From assembly GCA_964603985.1 (NCBI GenBank), contig CAZRXG010000030.1:1-50968 (forward strand): DNA of 50,968 nt. Direction: 5' to 3'. Shown one piece after another: positions 1-8,609 of the stretch. The DNA comes from CAZRXG01 sp964603985. GTDB taxonomy: Bacteria; Chloroflexota; Anaerolineae; Aggregatilineales; UBA3940. The translations under genes and the position numbers were made by a program. The number at the start of each line of letters is the position of its first letter. Position 1 is the stretch's first letter. The notes under the pieces are model-generated. The model saw only the letters and a list, made by a program, of their open reading frames with translations. It had not been told where the DNA came from and did no database searches.

Positions 1-1309
1 TTGTCAGCTTCGACTTGAAGGCTTCATTCTCCAGAATGGTGATGTTGATGGTCACGTCTGGATGCTCTGCCATGTAGGCGTCAGCCATCTTCTGCCAGGC
101 ATCCTGATGCGGGCCTGGGTCGGATTGGATGTGCCACCATTCGATAGTGACCGGTTCGGCGGCCCCTAGCATTGTGTCGGTGGGCATGGTCGCTGGTATC
201 GAAGTTGACTCCGGGGCCGGTTTTTCGCTGCGCGCAGCTTCCTCGCCCGGCTCCGGCGTGCCGAAGAGTCTTCCGGCGAGGGGGCCGAGCGCCAGAACCC
301 CAACCACCAGTCCCACGACGATCAGCGCACCCAGCCCACCCACCGCCCACACCCAGCCCGGTATTCCCCGCCGCCGGGCGGGCGCGGGCCTGGCCGGGAC
401 GGCCTCAGTTTCGGGAGGTAGCCCCGGCGGTAGCGGCGGGGCGGGCATTGTCTCCGGCGCAAACTCGCCGGGGGCGGCGGGCACGGTGACGGCGGCAGGG
501 GCGGCGACGGCGGCCCGCAGATCGGCTGCCAGGTCGCCCGCGCCCTGGTAGCGCTCAGTCGGGTCCTTGGCCATCGCCCGCTCAATGACGGCCCGTACGC
601 TCTCCGGCAGGTCGGGACGCACCAGGCGCACGTCGGGGACGGGCGCGGTGACGTGCGCCATCAGCAAACCGAGCGGCGTATCGGCGTCGAAAGGCAGCTT
701 CCCGGCCAGCATCTCATAGAGCGTCACACCCAGCGCGTACACGTCGATCAACGGCGATACGCCCCCCGGACCGGCCATCTCAGGCGCCATGTAGGCGGGC
801 GTGCCGATGATGCCGCTGCCGGTCAGCTGCGCCGTCGCCTCGCTCAGCTTGGCGATGCCGAAGTCGGACAGGTAGGCATCCCCATGGCGGTCGAAGAGGA
901 TGTTGCCCGGCTTCACGTCGCGGTGAACCACGCCCTGCCGGTGCGCGCTGTCCAGCGCCGCGCCGACGCGCTCCAGAGTGGTGACGGCCTCGTCGAGGGA
1001 GAGCGGCCCCGCCTTGATGCGCTCGGCCAGCGACCCGCCGGGCATGTAGCGCATCACCAGATAGGGCTGCCCCTCGTGCTCGCCGAAGTCGTGCACCGGC
1101 ACGATGGCCGAGTGCTCCAGCCTGGCGATGGCCTTCACCTCGCGCTCGAAGCGGGCGCGGAAGGTGGGATCGTGCAGGAACTCGCGCGGCAGCACCTTGA
1201 TCGCCACGTCACGCCCGAAGTTGGGGTCGTAGGCATGGTAGACGGTTGCCATGCCGCCCCGTCCAAGCTGCTCGTGGACCTCGTAGCGGTCGATTGTCTG
1301 AGAGGTCAT
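1..1309 (-). CDS. Transmembrane Ser/Thr kinase fused to an extracellular solute-binding domain (3' end cut by window)
   Basis: PknB-type kinase, predicted to sense outside and phosphorylate inside. Reading back from the ATG at 1309: Gly-rich loop LGRGGMATVYHAYD, VAIK lysine, HRDVKPGN catalytic loop, intact SDFGIAK, GTPAYMAPEM activation segment, kinase ending near residue 265. A Pro/Ala-rich linker and one strongly hydrophobic segment (GWVWAVGGLGALIVVGLVVG) follow. After a Thr/Pro-poor spacer the last ~50 residues visible read VTIEWWHIQSD, then QDAWQKMADAYMAEHPDV and ENEAFKSKL. That is the start of a family-1 extracellular sugar-binding protein, with no signal peptide of its own. The rest lies outside the window. 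The other kinases here carry FGE-like domains instead, so the sensor is swapped. The kinase call is firm. The solute-binding call rests on the N-terminal ~50 residues of that domain. Confidence 0.9.
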   Translation of the reverse strand, partial: MTSQTIDRYEVHEQLGRGGMATVYHAYDPNFGRDVAIKVLPREFLHDPTFRARFEREVKAIARLEHSAIVPVHDFGEHEGQPYLVMRYMPGGSLAERIKAGPLSLDEAVTTLERVGAALDSAHRQGVVHRDVKPGNILFDRHGDAYLSDFGIAKLSEATAQLTGSGIIGTPAYMAPEMAGPGGVSPLIDVYALGVTLYEMLAGKLPFDADTPLGLLMAHVTAPVPDVRLVRPDLPESVRAVIERAMAKDPTERYQGAGDLAADLRAAVAAPAAVTVPAAPGEFAPETMPAPPLPPGLPPETEAVPARPAPARRRGIPGWVWAVGGLGALIVVGLVVGVLALGPLAGRLFGTPEPGEEAARSEKPAPESTSIPATMPTDTMLGAAEPVTIEWWHIQSDPGPHQDAWQKMADAYMAEHPDVTINITILENEAFKSKLT

Positions 1310-1352
1310 CGCAACTTCCTTCCGGTATCACTCATGCGGTTGATTGGTACGT

Positions 1353-1382
1353 GTTATATCACGAGGGATGTTCAGGCGTCAA
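1353..1382 (-). promoter_or_regulatory. Sigma-70-type promoter of the kinase-SBP gene
   Basis: On the minus strand TTGACG, an 18-base spacer and TATAAC, 44 bases before the ATG at 1309. The same boxes and spacing precede three other kinase genes in the array. Confidence 0.65.
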
Positions 1383-1407
1383 AACACAGCGCGACGGCAC
1401 ACAATGC

Positions 1408-3477
1408 TCAATCGTCATATGAGTGGGCGCAGCGGAAGCCGAAGGAGATATCCCGTGGGTCATCAGGATCGCTCCTGCCCCGACTGGCGGCGCGCAGGGC
1501 AAGCGTATTGAGGTACCACGAGCCGCCCCGCAGCACGCGACCCTTGTAACCACCCGGATTGTCCCGCTCTTCACGTCCGTCCGCCGGATCGTATGGATAG
1601 GGTGCGTACCAGGTGCTCACCCACTCCCATACGTTGCCGCTCATATCCAGTGCGCCCACCCAGGAAAGATCGCCCGGTTTGCTGCCCACCTCCCAGGCCT
1701 GGCCGTCTGAGTTCTCAACGTATACGGCGTTGTCGGGTACAAACTCGTCCCCCCAGGGGAACATAAGCCCGTCCGGGCCACGCGCCGCATACTCCCACTC
1801 GGCCTCTGTTGACAGGCGTGCACCTCGCCACTTGCAATAAGCTGCCGCACCGTACCAGGTTACTTCGATCACCGGATGGTCGGCGTAACCCTCAAGCGGC
1901 ACCCAGACACCGCCGCTCTCGCGAATCGGTGCATATCCATGGGATGTATCGAGCCATGTCGCCCCACCTTCAGTCTGGTTACCCATCTCGCTCAGGAACG
2001 CGGCGAACCGGGCGTTGGTTACCTCGTGTGCGTCGATCCAGAATGGTTCATCAAAGCACACCTTGTGCACCGGCTGCTCGTCTGTAAACCAATCGCGCTT
2101 ACCATCCAATATGTTCACCGCGTAGTCAATTTGCTCATCTGTGCTGCCCATCATGAAGCACCCAGCCGGGACTAGAGCCATTTCCACGCCGTTGATTTCT
2201 TCGGTGTTGGGTGTCCATTCATCGTTGTAGCTTACGCCTGCTTCGGCCAACTGGCGGACGGCACGTTGTCCCCCAGTGAGGGTGGGTACCGGCGTTGGGG
2301 TGTCAGTGGGCGTCGCGGTATCAGTCGACGCCTGTGGTGAACCTGCTGCCGCTTGCGCACCCGGCTCATAAGAGCGGGCACAGCGGAAACCGTAGTCGTC
2401 GAGATACACGCTGTCTGGGCGGGCGCGGCGACGCTCGGCAGCGCGCATGCTGCGCGACATACTGATCCACGAGCCACCCCGCAGCACGCGAAATGTACCG
2501 CCATCCGGCCCGGTTGGATTCGTTACAGGACTGGGCAGCGTGTCATAGTAGTCGGCGTCGAACCAATCGGCCACCCACTCCGATACGTTGCCGCCCAGAT
2601 TAAAGACGCCAATCCAGGAGACACCGTCTGGCCTGCTGCCAACTCTGGCTGGCCCTCCTGGAGCGTTTAGCTCGTACACTATGTTATCTGCAACGAAGAC
2701 ACTCCCCCAGGGATACACCAGCCCATCCGGCCCACGTGCCGTATACTCCCACTCGGCCTCTGTCGGCAGGCGTGCACCCCGCCACTCGCAGTAAGCTACC
2801 GCGCCGAACCAAGTTGCTGTGTTCACCGGATGGTTGGCCTTACCCTCCAGTGGTGCCCAGATGCCGCCGCTCTCGCCGATCAGCACGTCTTCGGCATCTG
2901 CGGCAAACCACGCCTCAGCACCCTGGGTCTGGTAGTCCATCTCGTTCAGGAATGCGGCGAACCGGGCGTTGGTCACTTCGTACACGTCAACCCAGAACGG
3001 CTCGTCAAAGCACACTTCGTGCGCCGGGCGTTCGCTGCTATCACCAAACCGAGTGCCCATCATGAAGCACCCGGCCGGGACTAGGGCCATTTCCACGCCG
3101 TTGATTTCTTCGGTGTAGGGCGTCCATTCGCCGTTGCTGCTCACGCCTGCTTCGGCCAGTTGGCGGGCACGCTGCCCGGTAAGAGTGGGCACCAGCGCTG
3201 GTGTGCCAGTGGGCGTTGTGGTATCAGTTGGCTCTTGTGTGGGACGTTCTGCTGCGGTGGAAGGCGAGTCTATTGTCGCTTGCGCAACCGGCTCATGGGC
3301 AGGTTTGCCAGTGGGCGTTGGTTGACCTTCGCCGCCGCCCAGTACACCTGCTAAAGCCAACACGCCTATGACAATACCAACCAGCACAATACCGCCGATG
3401 CCCAGCCACAGGGGGGGAAGCTCCCGCTGGCGGGCGGATGCGTCGGCTCCGGTTTCGGGGGGCGGTGGGATGGTCAT
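1408..3477 (-). CDS. Membrane-anchored protein with two FGE-like (SUMF1) domains, kinase part lost
   Basis: The 689-residue product has a short cytoplasmic N terminus, one membrane segment at about residues 21-47, a Thr/Pro-rich linker and two FGE-sulfatase-fold domains (about 127-368 and 430-685), joined by a second TDTPTP linker. Each domain shows VEMALVPAGCFMMG, VCFDEPFW, CxWRGARLxTEAEWEY, GNVxEWV, RVLRGGSW and GFRCA. At the positions of the two catalytic cysteines of true FGE (just after GGSW) there are Ser/Met and Asn/Leu-type residues, so oxidase activity is not expected; a binding or sensor role is inferred. The ATG at 3477 follows, in frame, a kinase remnant closed by a TAG (3490-3492), so this is the surviving 3' part of a kinase-TM-FGE-FGE gene. 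It has no recognisable promoter and a weak ribosome site, and may depend on read-through from upstream. Confidence 0.8.
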   Translation of the reverse strand: MTIPPPPETGADASARQRELPPLWLGIGGIVLVGIVIGVLALAGVLGGGEGQPTPTGKPAHEPVAQATIDSPSTAAERPTQEPTDTTTPTGTPALVPTLTGQRARQLAEAGVSSNGEWTPYTEEINGVEMALVPAGCFMMGTRFGDSSERPAHEVCFDEPFWVDVYEVTNARFAAFLNEMDYQTQGAEAWFAADAEDVLIGESGGIWAPLEGKANHPVNTATWFGAVAYCEWRGARLPTEAEWEYTARGPDGLVYPWGSVFVADNIVYELNAPGGPARVGSRPDGVSWIGVFNLGGNVSEWVADWFDADYYDTLPSPVTNPTGPDGGTFRVLRGGSWISMSRSMRAAERRRARPDSVYLDDYGFRCARSYEPGAQAAAGSPQASTDTATPTDTPTPVPTLTGGQRAVRQLAEAGVSYNDEWTPNTEEINGVEMALVPAGCFMMGSTDEQIDYAVNILDGKRDWFTDEQPVHKVCFDEPFWIDAHEVTNARFAAFLSEMGNQTEGGATWLDTSHGYAPIRESGGVWVPLEGYADHPVIEVTWYGAAAYCKWRGARLSTEAEWEYAARGPDGLMFPWGDEFVPDNAVYVENSDGQAWEVGSKPGDLSWVGALDMSGNVWEWVSTWYAPYPYDPADGREERDNPGGYKGRVLRGGSWYLNTLALRAASRGRSDPDDPRDISFGFRCAHSYDD

Positions 3478-3489
3478 CGTCTCTGGTAC

Positions 3490-3615
3490 CTATTCGCCGG
3501 GTGCGGCGATGGCGGCTCGCAGATCGTAGGCGTGGTAGACGGTCGCCATGCCGCCCCGCCCAAGCTGCTCGCGGACCTCGTAAAAGTGTGACGGCACACA
3601 ATGCTCAATCGTCAT
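3490..3615 (-). pseudogene. Remnant of a Ser/Thr kinase with almost the whole kinase domain deleted
   Basis: The frame reads YEVREQLGRGGMATVYHAYD, the normal kinase N terminus, and continues directly into LRAAIAAPGE, the normal end of the kinase region, then TAG. About 240 residues are missing and the frame is kept. The two edges share a GA at the junction, which suits a short-homology deletion. After the TAG the frame continues as VPETM into the 689-residue protein, so stop and deletion together separated them. An ATG at 3613-3615 could start a 41-residue peptide, and it overlaps the stop codon of the upstream kinase gene (3605-3607). Promoter and original start are missing. Confidence 0.8.
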
Positions 3616-5524
3616 ATGAGTGGGCGCAGCGGAAACCGGGGTAAAGCCACGTGCTGTCCGCTTCGTCCCCGAAACGGTAGGCCCCCCGCAGGTTGAGCGC
3701 ATAGTTGAGGTGCCACGAGCCGCCTCGCAGCGCGCGCAATGTGCCGCCGTCCGGTCCGGTTGGATTCGTTACAGGACTGGGCAGCGTTTCATAGTAGTCG
3801 ACGTCGTACCAGTCGGCCATCCACTCCCACGCGTTGCCGCTCATATCCAGCACACCCACCCAGGAGGCACCACCGGGGAAGCTGCCCACGGGTGCTGTGT
3901 CGGCAAAGCCGTCGCAGTTTACGCCCCCTTTAACGACGTATGAATCCTCTTGTGTTTCGTCGTCGAAGTTGCCCAGACTACAGTCGAACTCATTTCCCCA
4001 CGGGAACACCAGCCCATCCGGGCCGCGTGCCGCGTACTCCCACTCGGCTTCGGTCGGCAGGCGAGCGCCTCGCCACTCACAATAAGCTGCCGCGTCGTCC
4101 CAGGCTACCGAGATCACCGGGTGGTCTTCGTACTCTTCCTCCACTATCCAGGTGCCGCCGCGCTCATCGATCCCACGATAATATGCGCCAAACCATTCCT
4201 CACTGTCGTCCTCGGTCTGGTCGCTCGTCTCGTTCAGGTACGAGGCGAACCAGATGTTAGTTACCTCGCACACGTCGATCCAGAACGGCTCATCAAAGCA
4301 CACTTCGTGGACGGGTTGTTCGTCGCCGCCGCCGCTGTTGCTGCCCATCATAAAGCATCCCGCCGGGACAAGCGCCATCTCGACCAGGTTGATTTCTTCA
4401 GTGTAGGGTGTCCACTCGTCGTTGCTGCTCACACCTGCCTCGGCCAACTGGCGGGCACGCTGTTCCCCGGTAAGGGTGGGCCCCGGCGTTGGCGTCGGAG
4501 GCGACCCTGGGGTGCGGTCGGATGCCATCTCCGCCGCGGATTCGGTTGGCCCGAACACCCCGGCAATCGCTAATCCGCCGATCACCAGCCCAACCAGCAG
4601 CACCCCGCCAATGCCCATCCACAGGGGGGAAAGCTCCCGCCGCCGGGCGGGTGCGGGCCTGGCTTCGGCGGGTGGTGGCGGGACGGGCATCATCTCCGGC
4701 ATGATCTCGCCGGGCGCGGCGACGGCGGCCCACAGGTCGGCAGCTAACTCGCCCGTGCTCTGGTAGCGCTCGGACGGATCTTTTGCCATCGCCCGCTCGA
4801 TGACGGCCTGCACTGCGTCGGGCAGGTCGGGGCGCTCCAGGCGCACGCCGGGGACAGGCTCGGTGACATGCGCCAGCAGCATGCCGAGCGGCGTGTCGGC
4901 GTCGAAGGGCAGCTTCCCGGTCAGCATCTCGTAGAGCGTCACACCCAGCGCGTACACGTCCACCAGCGGCGAAAGCCCGCCCTCAGAGGCCATCTCGGGA
5001 GCCATGTAGGCGGGCGTGCCAACGAGGGCCGTGCCGGTCGCCGTCGCTTCGGCCATCCTGGCGATGCCGAAGCCGGACAGGTAGGCGTTACCCTGCCAGT
5101 CAAAGAGGAGGTTGCTGGACTTCACGTCGCGGTGGATGATCCCCCGGCTGTGGGCGTAATCCAGCGCGGAGGCAATCTGTGCCGTGATGCGCGCCACCTC
5201 GCCGAGCGGCAGTCCGGTCCCGCTCTCGCGGATGCGGTAGCTCAGCGACCCGCCCGGCATGTGGCCCATCACCAGGTAGGGCTGGCCCTCGTGCTCGCCA
5301 AAGTCGTAGATGGGCTGGATGTGGGGATGCTGCAACGCGGCGACGATCTTCCCCTCGAGCTCGAAGCGGGCGCGGAAGGTGGGGTCGTGCAGGAACTCGC
5401 GCGGCAGCACCTTGATCGCCACGTCACGCCCGAAGTTGGGGTCATAGGCGTGGTAGACGGTTACCATGCCACCCTGCCCAGGCTGCTCCCTGACCTCGTA
5501 GCGACCGATTCTCCTCGGAGTCAT
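3605..5524 (-). CDS. Transmembrane Ser/Thr (pseudo)kinase with one FGE-like sensor domain
   Basis: The 639 residues form a PknB-type kinase (about 8-265), a Pro/Ala-rich linker, one membrane segment (about 301-324), a linker and one FGE-like domain (about 383-637). The Gly loop (GQGGMVTVYHAYD), Lys38 of VAIK, HRDVKSSN (His131-Asn138) and GTPAYMAPEM are present. The DFG motif reads GFG (Gly151): GGC where the neighbours have GAC. Loss of this Mg-binding Asp usually abolishes or greatly reduces catalysis, so this may be a pseudokinase that works by binding or by heterodimerising with its neighbours. The FGE-like domain ends RALRGGSW then HLNYALN, without the catalytic cysteine pair. The start is ATG 5524, 44 bases after the array promoter. 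The kinase half is closely related to the next gene (5643-6473). Confidence 0.9.
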   Translation of the reverse strand: MTPRRIGRYEVREQPGQGGMVTVYHAYDPNFGRDVAIKVLPREFLHDPTFRARFELEGKIVAALQHPHIQPIYDFGEHEGQPYLVMGHMPGGSLSYRIRESGTGLPLGEVARITAQIASALDYAHSRGIIHRDVKSSNLLFDWQGNAYLSGFGIARMAEATATGTALVGTPAYMAPEMASEGGLSPLVDVYALGVTLYEMLTGKLPFDADTPLGMLLAHVTEPVPGVRLERPDLPDAVQAVIERAMAKDPSERYQSTGELAADLWAAVAAPGEIMPEMMPVPPPPAEARPAPARRRELSPLWMGIGGVLLVGLVIGGLAIAGVFGPTESAAEMASDRTPGSPPTPTPGPTLTGEQRARQLAEAGVSSNDEWTPYTEEINLVEMALVPAGCFMMGSNSGGGDEQPVHEVCFDEPFWIDVCEVTNIWFASYLNETSDQTEDDSEEWFGAYYRGIDERGGTWIVEEEYEDHPVISVAWDDAAAYCEWRGARLPTEAEWEYAARGPDGLVFPWGNEFDCSLGNFDDETQEDSYVVKGGVNCDGFADTAPVGSFPGGASWVGVLDMSGNAWEWMADWYDVDYYETLPSPVTNPTGPDGGTLRALRGGSWHLNYALNLRGAYRFGDEADSTWLYPGFRCAHSYDD

Positions 5525-5567
5525 TGCAGCTCTCTCCCGGCATCACTCGTGCGGTCGGTTGATACGT

Positions 5568-5597
5568 GTTATATCACAGGGAGTATTGCAGCGTCAA
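5568..5597 (-). promoter_or_regulatory. Sigma-70-type promoter of the GFG kinase gene
   Basis: TTGACG-N18-TATAAC on the minus strand, with the same boxes and spacing as the other array promoters, 44 bases before the ATG at 5524. Confidence 0.65.
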
Positions 5598-5642
5598 ACC
5601 GGGTCGCGGGGGGAGGGCAGGCAAAGGTTGTCGGGCACCCCA

Positions 5643-6473
5643 TCACCGTTCGCCGGGCGCGGCGACGGCGGCCCGTAGATCGGCTGCCAGGTCGCCCGCG
5701 CTCTGGTAGCGCTCGGACGGGTCCTTGGCCATTGCCCGCTCAATGACGGCCTGCACACTCTCCGGCAGGTCGGGGCGCACCAGGCGCACGCTGGGGATGG
5801 GCTTGTTCACGTGGGCCATCAGCATACCGAGCGGCGTGTCGGTATCGAAGGGCAGCCTGCCGGTCAGCGCCTCGAACAGGGCAACACCCAACGCGTAGAT
5901 GTCAACCGCCGGGGTGATGTCCTTCTGTTCGGCCATCTCAGGGGCCATGTAGGCGGGCGTGCCGATGATGCCGCTGCCGGTCAACTGCACCGTCGCCTCG
6001 CTCAGCGTGACGATGCCGAAATCGGACAGGTAGGCGTTACCCTGCCAGTCAAAGAGGATGTTGCCCGGCTTCACGTCGCGGTGGATGATCCCCCGGCTGT
6101 GGGCGTAATCCAGCGCGGAGGCAATCTGTGCCGTGATGCGCGCCACCTCGCCGAGCGGCAGTCCGGTCCCGCTCTCGCGGATGCGGTAGCTCAGCGACCC
6201 GCCCGGCATGTGGCCCATCACCAGGTAGGGCTGGCCCTCGTGCTCGCCAAAGTCGTAGATGGGCTGGATGTGGGGATGCTGCAACGCGGCGACGATCTTC
6301 CCCTCGATCTCGAAGCGGGCGCGGAGGGCGGGGTCGTGCAGGAACTCGCGCGGCAGCACCTTGATCGTTACGTCACGCCCGAGGGGAGGGTCGTAGGCGT
6401 GGTAGACGGTTACCATGCCACCCTGCCCAAGCTGCTCCCTGACCTCATAGCGACCGATTTTCCTCGGAGTCAT
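5643..6473 (-). CDS. Soluble kinase-only Ser/Thr kinase (truncated array member)
   Basis: The 276 residues consist almost only of a PknB-type kinase domain: GQGGMVTVYHAYD loop, VTIK lysine, HRDVKPGN, intact DFG (LSDFGIV), GTPAYMAPEM and the ERYQSAGDLAADLR end. It stops (APGER, TGA) at the point where its neighbours continue through a Pro-rich linker into a membrane segment and sensor. It therefore has no membrane anchor and would act in the cytoplasm, perhaps on or with the membrane kinases. The bases just after its stop are nearly repeated at 8640-8720, next to a remnant of a kinase end, so the truncated form has existed in more than one copy. All catalytic residues are present. Confidence 0.88.
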   Translation of the reverse strand: MTPRKIGRYEVREQLGQGGMVTVYHAYDPPLGRDVTIKVLPREFLHDPALRARFEIEGKIVAALQHPHIQPIYDFGEHEGQPYLVMGHMPGGSLSYRIRESGTGLPLGEVARITAQIASALDYAHSRGIIHRDVKPGNILFDWQGNAYLSDFGIVTLSEATVQLTGSGIIGTPAYMAPEMAEQKDITPAVDIYALGVALFEALTGRLPFDTDTPLGMLMAHVNKPIPSVRLVRPDLPESVQAVIERAMAKDPSERYQSAGDLAADLRAAVAAPGER

Positions 6474-6514
6474 CGCAGCCCCCTCGGCATCACTCGTGCG
6501 GTCGGTTGATACGT

Positions 6515-6544
6515 GTTATATCATGAAGGGTGTTACAGCGTCAA
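6515..6544 (-). promoter_or_regulatory. Sigma-70-type promoter of the kinase-only gene
   Basis: TTGACG-N18-TATAAC on the minus strand, about 42 bases before the ATG at 6473. It is a copy of the array promoter. Confidence 0.65.
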
Positions 6545-6585
6545 ACCGGGTTGTGGGGGGAGGGCAGGCAGGCGACCTGAGGTCA

Positions 6586-8565
6586 CTATGGAAGAACAGA
6601 GACGGTCCCCCCGCAGCGAAAACCAAGATGTTTGTACGAATCAACCGGATCGTACCTGAACCGGAGAGCAGCGCGGACATCGTTTTTGGGTTCGGCATAC
6701 GAGCCACCGCGCAGCACGTGGGAGGAGCCGCTCTCCGGCCCCTGCGGATTCTGTGTGGGCGAGTCGGCATAGTAGCCGGGATCATACCAGTCGTTGACCC
6801 ACTCCCACACGCTGCCGCTCGTATCCAGCGCGCCCACCCACGAAACGCCCCCCGGCCTGCTGCCCACCTCCTGGGATTGGAAGTTTGTGCTCCCGCTGCA
6901 TACCACGTTATCCAGATTAAAATCATTCCCCCAGGGATACACCGGCCCATCGGGGCCGCGTGCCGCATACTCCCACTCGGCTTCGGTCAGCAGGCGTGCA
7001 CCCCGCCACTCGCAGTAAGCTGCCGCGCCGAACCAGGTTACTTCGGTCACCGGATAGCTGGCGTAACCCTCCAGAGGCGTCCAGGTGCCGCCGCTCTCAC
7101 GGATCAGCGCATGTTCGGAATCTGCGTCAAACCACGTCGCACCGCCCTCGGTCTGGTTGCCCACCTCGTTCAGGAACGCGGCGAACCGGGCGTTGGTCAT
7201 CTCGTACACGTCAATCCAGAACGGCTCCTCGAAGCACACTTCGTGCACCGGGCGCTCGTCGCTTTCGCCGGACTGGCTGCCCATCATGAAGCACCCGGCG
7301 GGCACGAGCGCCATCTCCACCCCGCCCAATTCCTCTATCACCGGCGTCCAGTCGTCGTTGCGCGTCACCGGCTCGAAGCCCGTCGGGAGAGGCGTGTCGG
7401 TGGGCATGGCCGTTGGCATCGAAGTTGGCCCCAGGATGGGGTTGGATGTCGCCTCCGCCGCTGCTTCGGGGGCTGGCTCCGATTCCGGTGTTGGCCCCAA
7501 CACCCCGGCGATCGCCAATCCGCCGATCACCAGTCCAACCAACACCACACCACCTGTGCCCATCCACAGGGGGGTGAGGTTCCGCTGCCGGGCGGGCGCG
7601 GGCGCGGGTGCGGGCCTGGTTGGGACGGCCTCAGTTTCGGGGGGTGGCTCCGGCGGTGGCGGCGGGGCAGGCATTGTCTCTAGTGCAAACTCGCCGGGAG
7701 CGGTGGGGGCAGCAGGGGCGACGGGGGCAGTGACGGTGGCGGGCGCGGCGGGGGCAGTGACGGCAGCGGCCCGCAGATCGGCTACCATCTCGCCTGCGCT
7801 CTGGTAACGCTCGGACGGGTCCTTGGCCATCGCCCACTCAATGACAGCCTGGACGCTCTCCGGCAGGTCGGGGCGCTCCAGGCGCACGTCGGGGATGGGT
7901 TTGCTCATGTGGGCCATCAGCACACCCACCGGCGTGTCGGCGCGGTAGGGTAGCTTCCCGGCCAGCATCTCGTAGAGCGTCACGCCCAGCGCGTACACGT
8001 CGATCAGCGGCGACATGCCCCCCGGATCGGCCATCTCAGGGGCCATGTAAGCCGGGGTGCCGATGATGCCGCTGCCGGTCAGCTGCGCCGTCGCCTCGCT
8101 CAGCTTGACGATGCCGAAGTCGGACAGGTAGGCATCCCCATGGCGGTCGAAGAGGATGTTGCCCGGCTTCACGTCGCGGTGAACCACGCCCTGCCGGTGC
8201 GCGCTGTCCAGCGCCGCGCCGACGCGCTCCAGAGTGGTGACGGCCTCGTCGAGGGAGAGCGGCCCCGCCTTGATGCGCTCGGCCAGCGACCCGCCGGGCA
8301 TGTAGCGCATCACCAGATAGGGCTGCCCCTCGTGCTCGCCGAAGTCGTGCACCGGCACGATGGCCGAGTGCTCCAGCCTGGCGATGGCCTTCACCTCGCG
8401 CTCGAAGCGGGCGCGGAAGGTGGGATCGTGCAGGAACTCGCGCGGCAGCACCTTGATCGCCACGTCACGCCCGAAGTGGGGGTCGTAGGCATGGTAGACG
8501 GTCGCCATGCCGCCCCGCCCAAGCTGCTCCCGGATCTCGTAGCGGTCGATCATCTGAGGAGTCAT
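6586..8565 (-). CDS. Transmembrane Ser/Thr kinase with one FGE-like sensor domain
   Basis: The 659 residues form a kinase (about 8-267), a long Ala/Pro/Thr linker (268-328), a membrane segment (about 331-356) and an FGE-like extracytoplasmic domain (about 410-655). Catalytic features are complete: LGRGGMATVYHAYD, Lys38, HRDVKPGN (129-136), DFG (149-151), GTPAYMAPEM. The FGE-like part shows VEMALVPAGCFMMG, VCFEEPFW, YCEWRGARL, HVLRGGSY and GFRCGG. The stretch after GGSY (AEPKNDVRAA) lacks both FGE active-site cysteines. The DNA for residues ~30-150 is almost identical to that of the kinase at 1-1309, which carries an entirely different sensor, so the kinase half has recently been duplicated or converted. 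It is likely an active membrane receptor kinase; ligand and substrates are unknown. Confidence 0.92.
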   Translation of the reverse strand: MTPQMIDRYEIREQLGRGGMATVYHAYDPHFGRDVAIKVLPREFLHDPTFRARFEREVKAIARLEHSAIVPVHDFGEHEGQPYLVMRYMPGGSLAERIKAGPLSLDEAVTTLERVGAALDSAHRQGVVHRDVKPGNILFDRHGDAYLSDFGIVKLSEATAQLTGSGIIGTPAYMAPEMADPGGMSPLIDVYALGVTLYEMLAGKLPYRADTPVGVLMAHMSKPIPDVRLERPDLPESVQAVIEWAMAKDPSERYQSAGEMVADLRAAAVTAPAAPATVTAPVAPAAPTAPGEFALETMPAPPPPPEPPPETEAVPTRPAPAPAPARQRNLTPLWMGTGGVVLVGLVIGGLAIAGVLGPTPESEPAPEAAAEATSNPILGPTSMPTAMPTDTPLPTGFEPVTRNDDWTPVIEELGGVEMALVPAGCFMMGSQSGESDERPVHEVCFEEPFWIDVYEMTNARFAAFLNEVGNQTEGGATWFDADSEHALIRESGGTWTPLEGYASYPVTEVTWFGAAAYCEWRGARLLTEAEWEYAARGPDGPVYPWGNDFNLDNVVCSGSTNFQSQEVGSRPGGVSWVGALDTSGSVWEWVNDWYDPGYYADSPTQNPQGPESGSSHVLRGGSYAEPKNDVRAALRFRYDPVDSYKHLGFRCGGTVSVLP

Positions 8566-8609
8566 CGCAGCTCTCTCCCGGCGTTACTCGTGCAGGTCGG
8601 ATGACACGT

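Noticed and set aside
5599..5642. Terminator candidate after the kinase-only gene
   Set aside because: The stretch is repeated at 8640-8684 but forms no clear stem with a T tract; it is explained as a duplicated flank.
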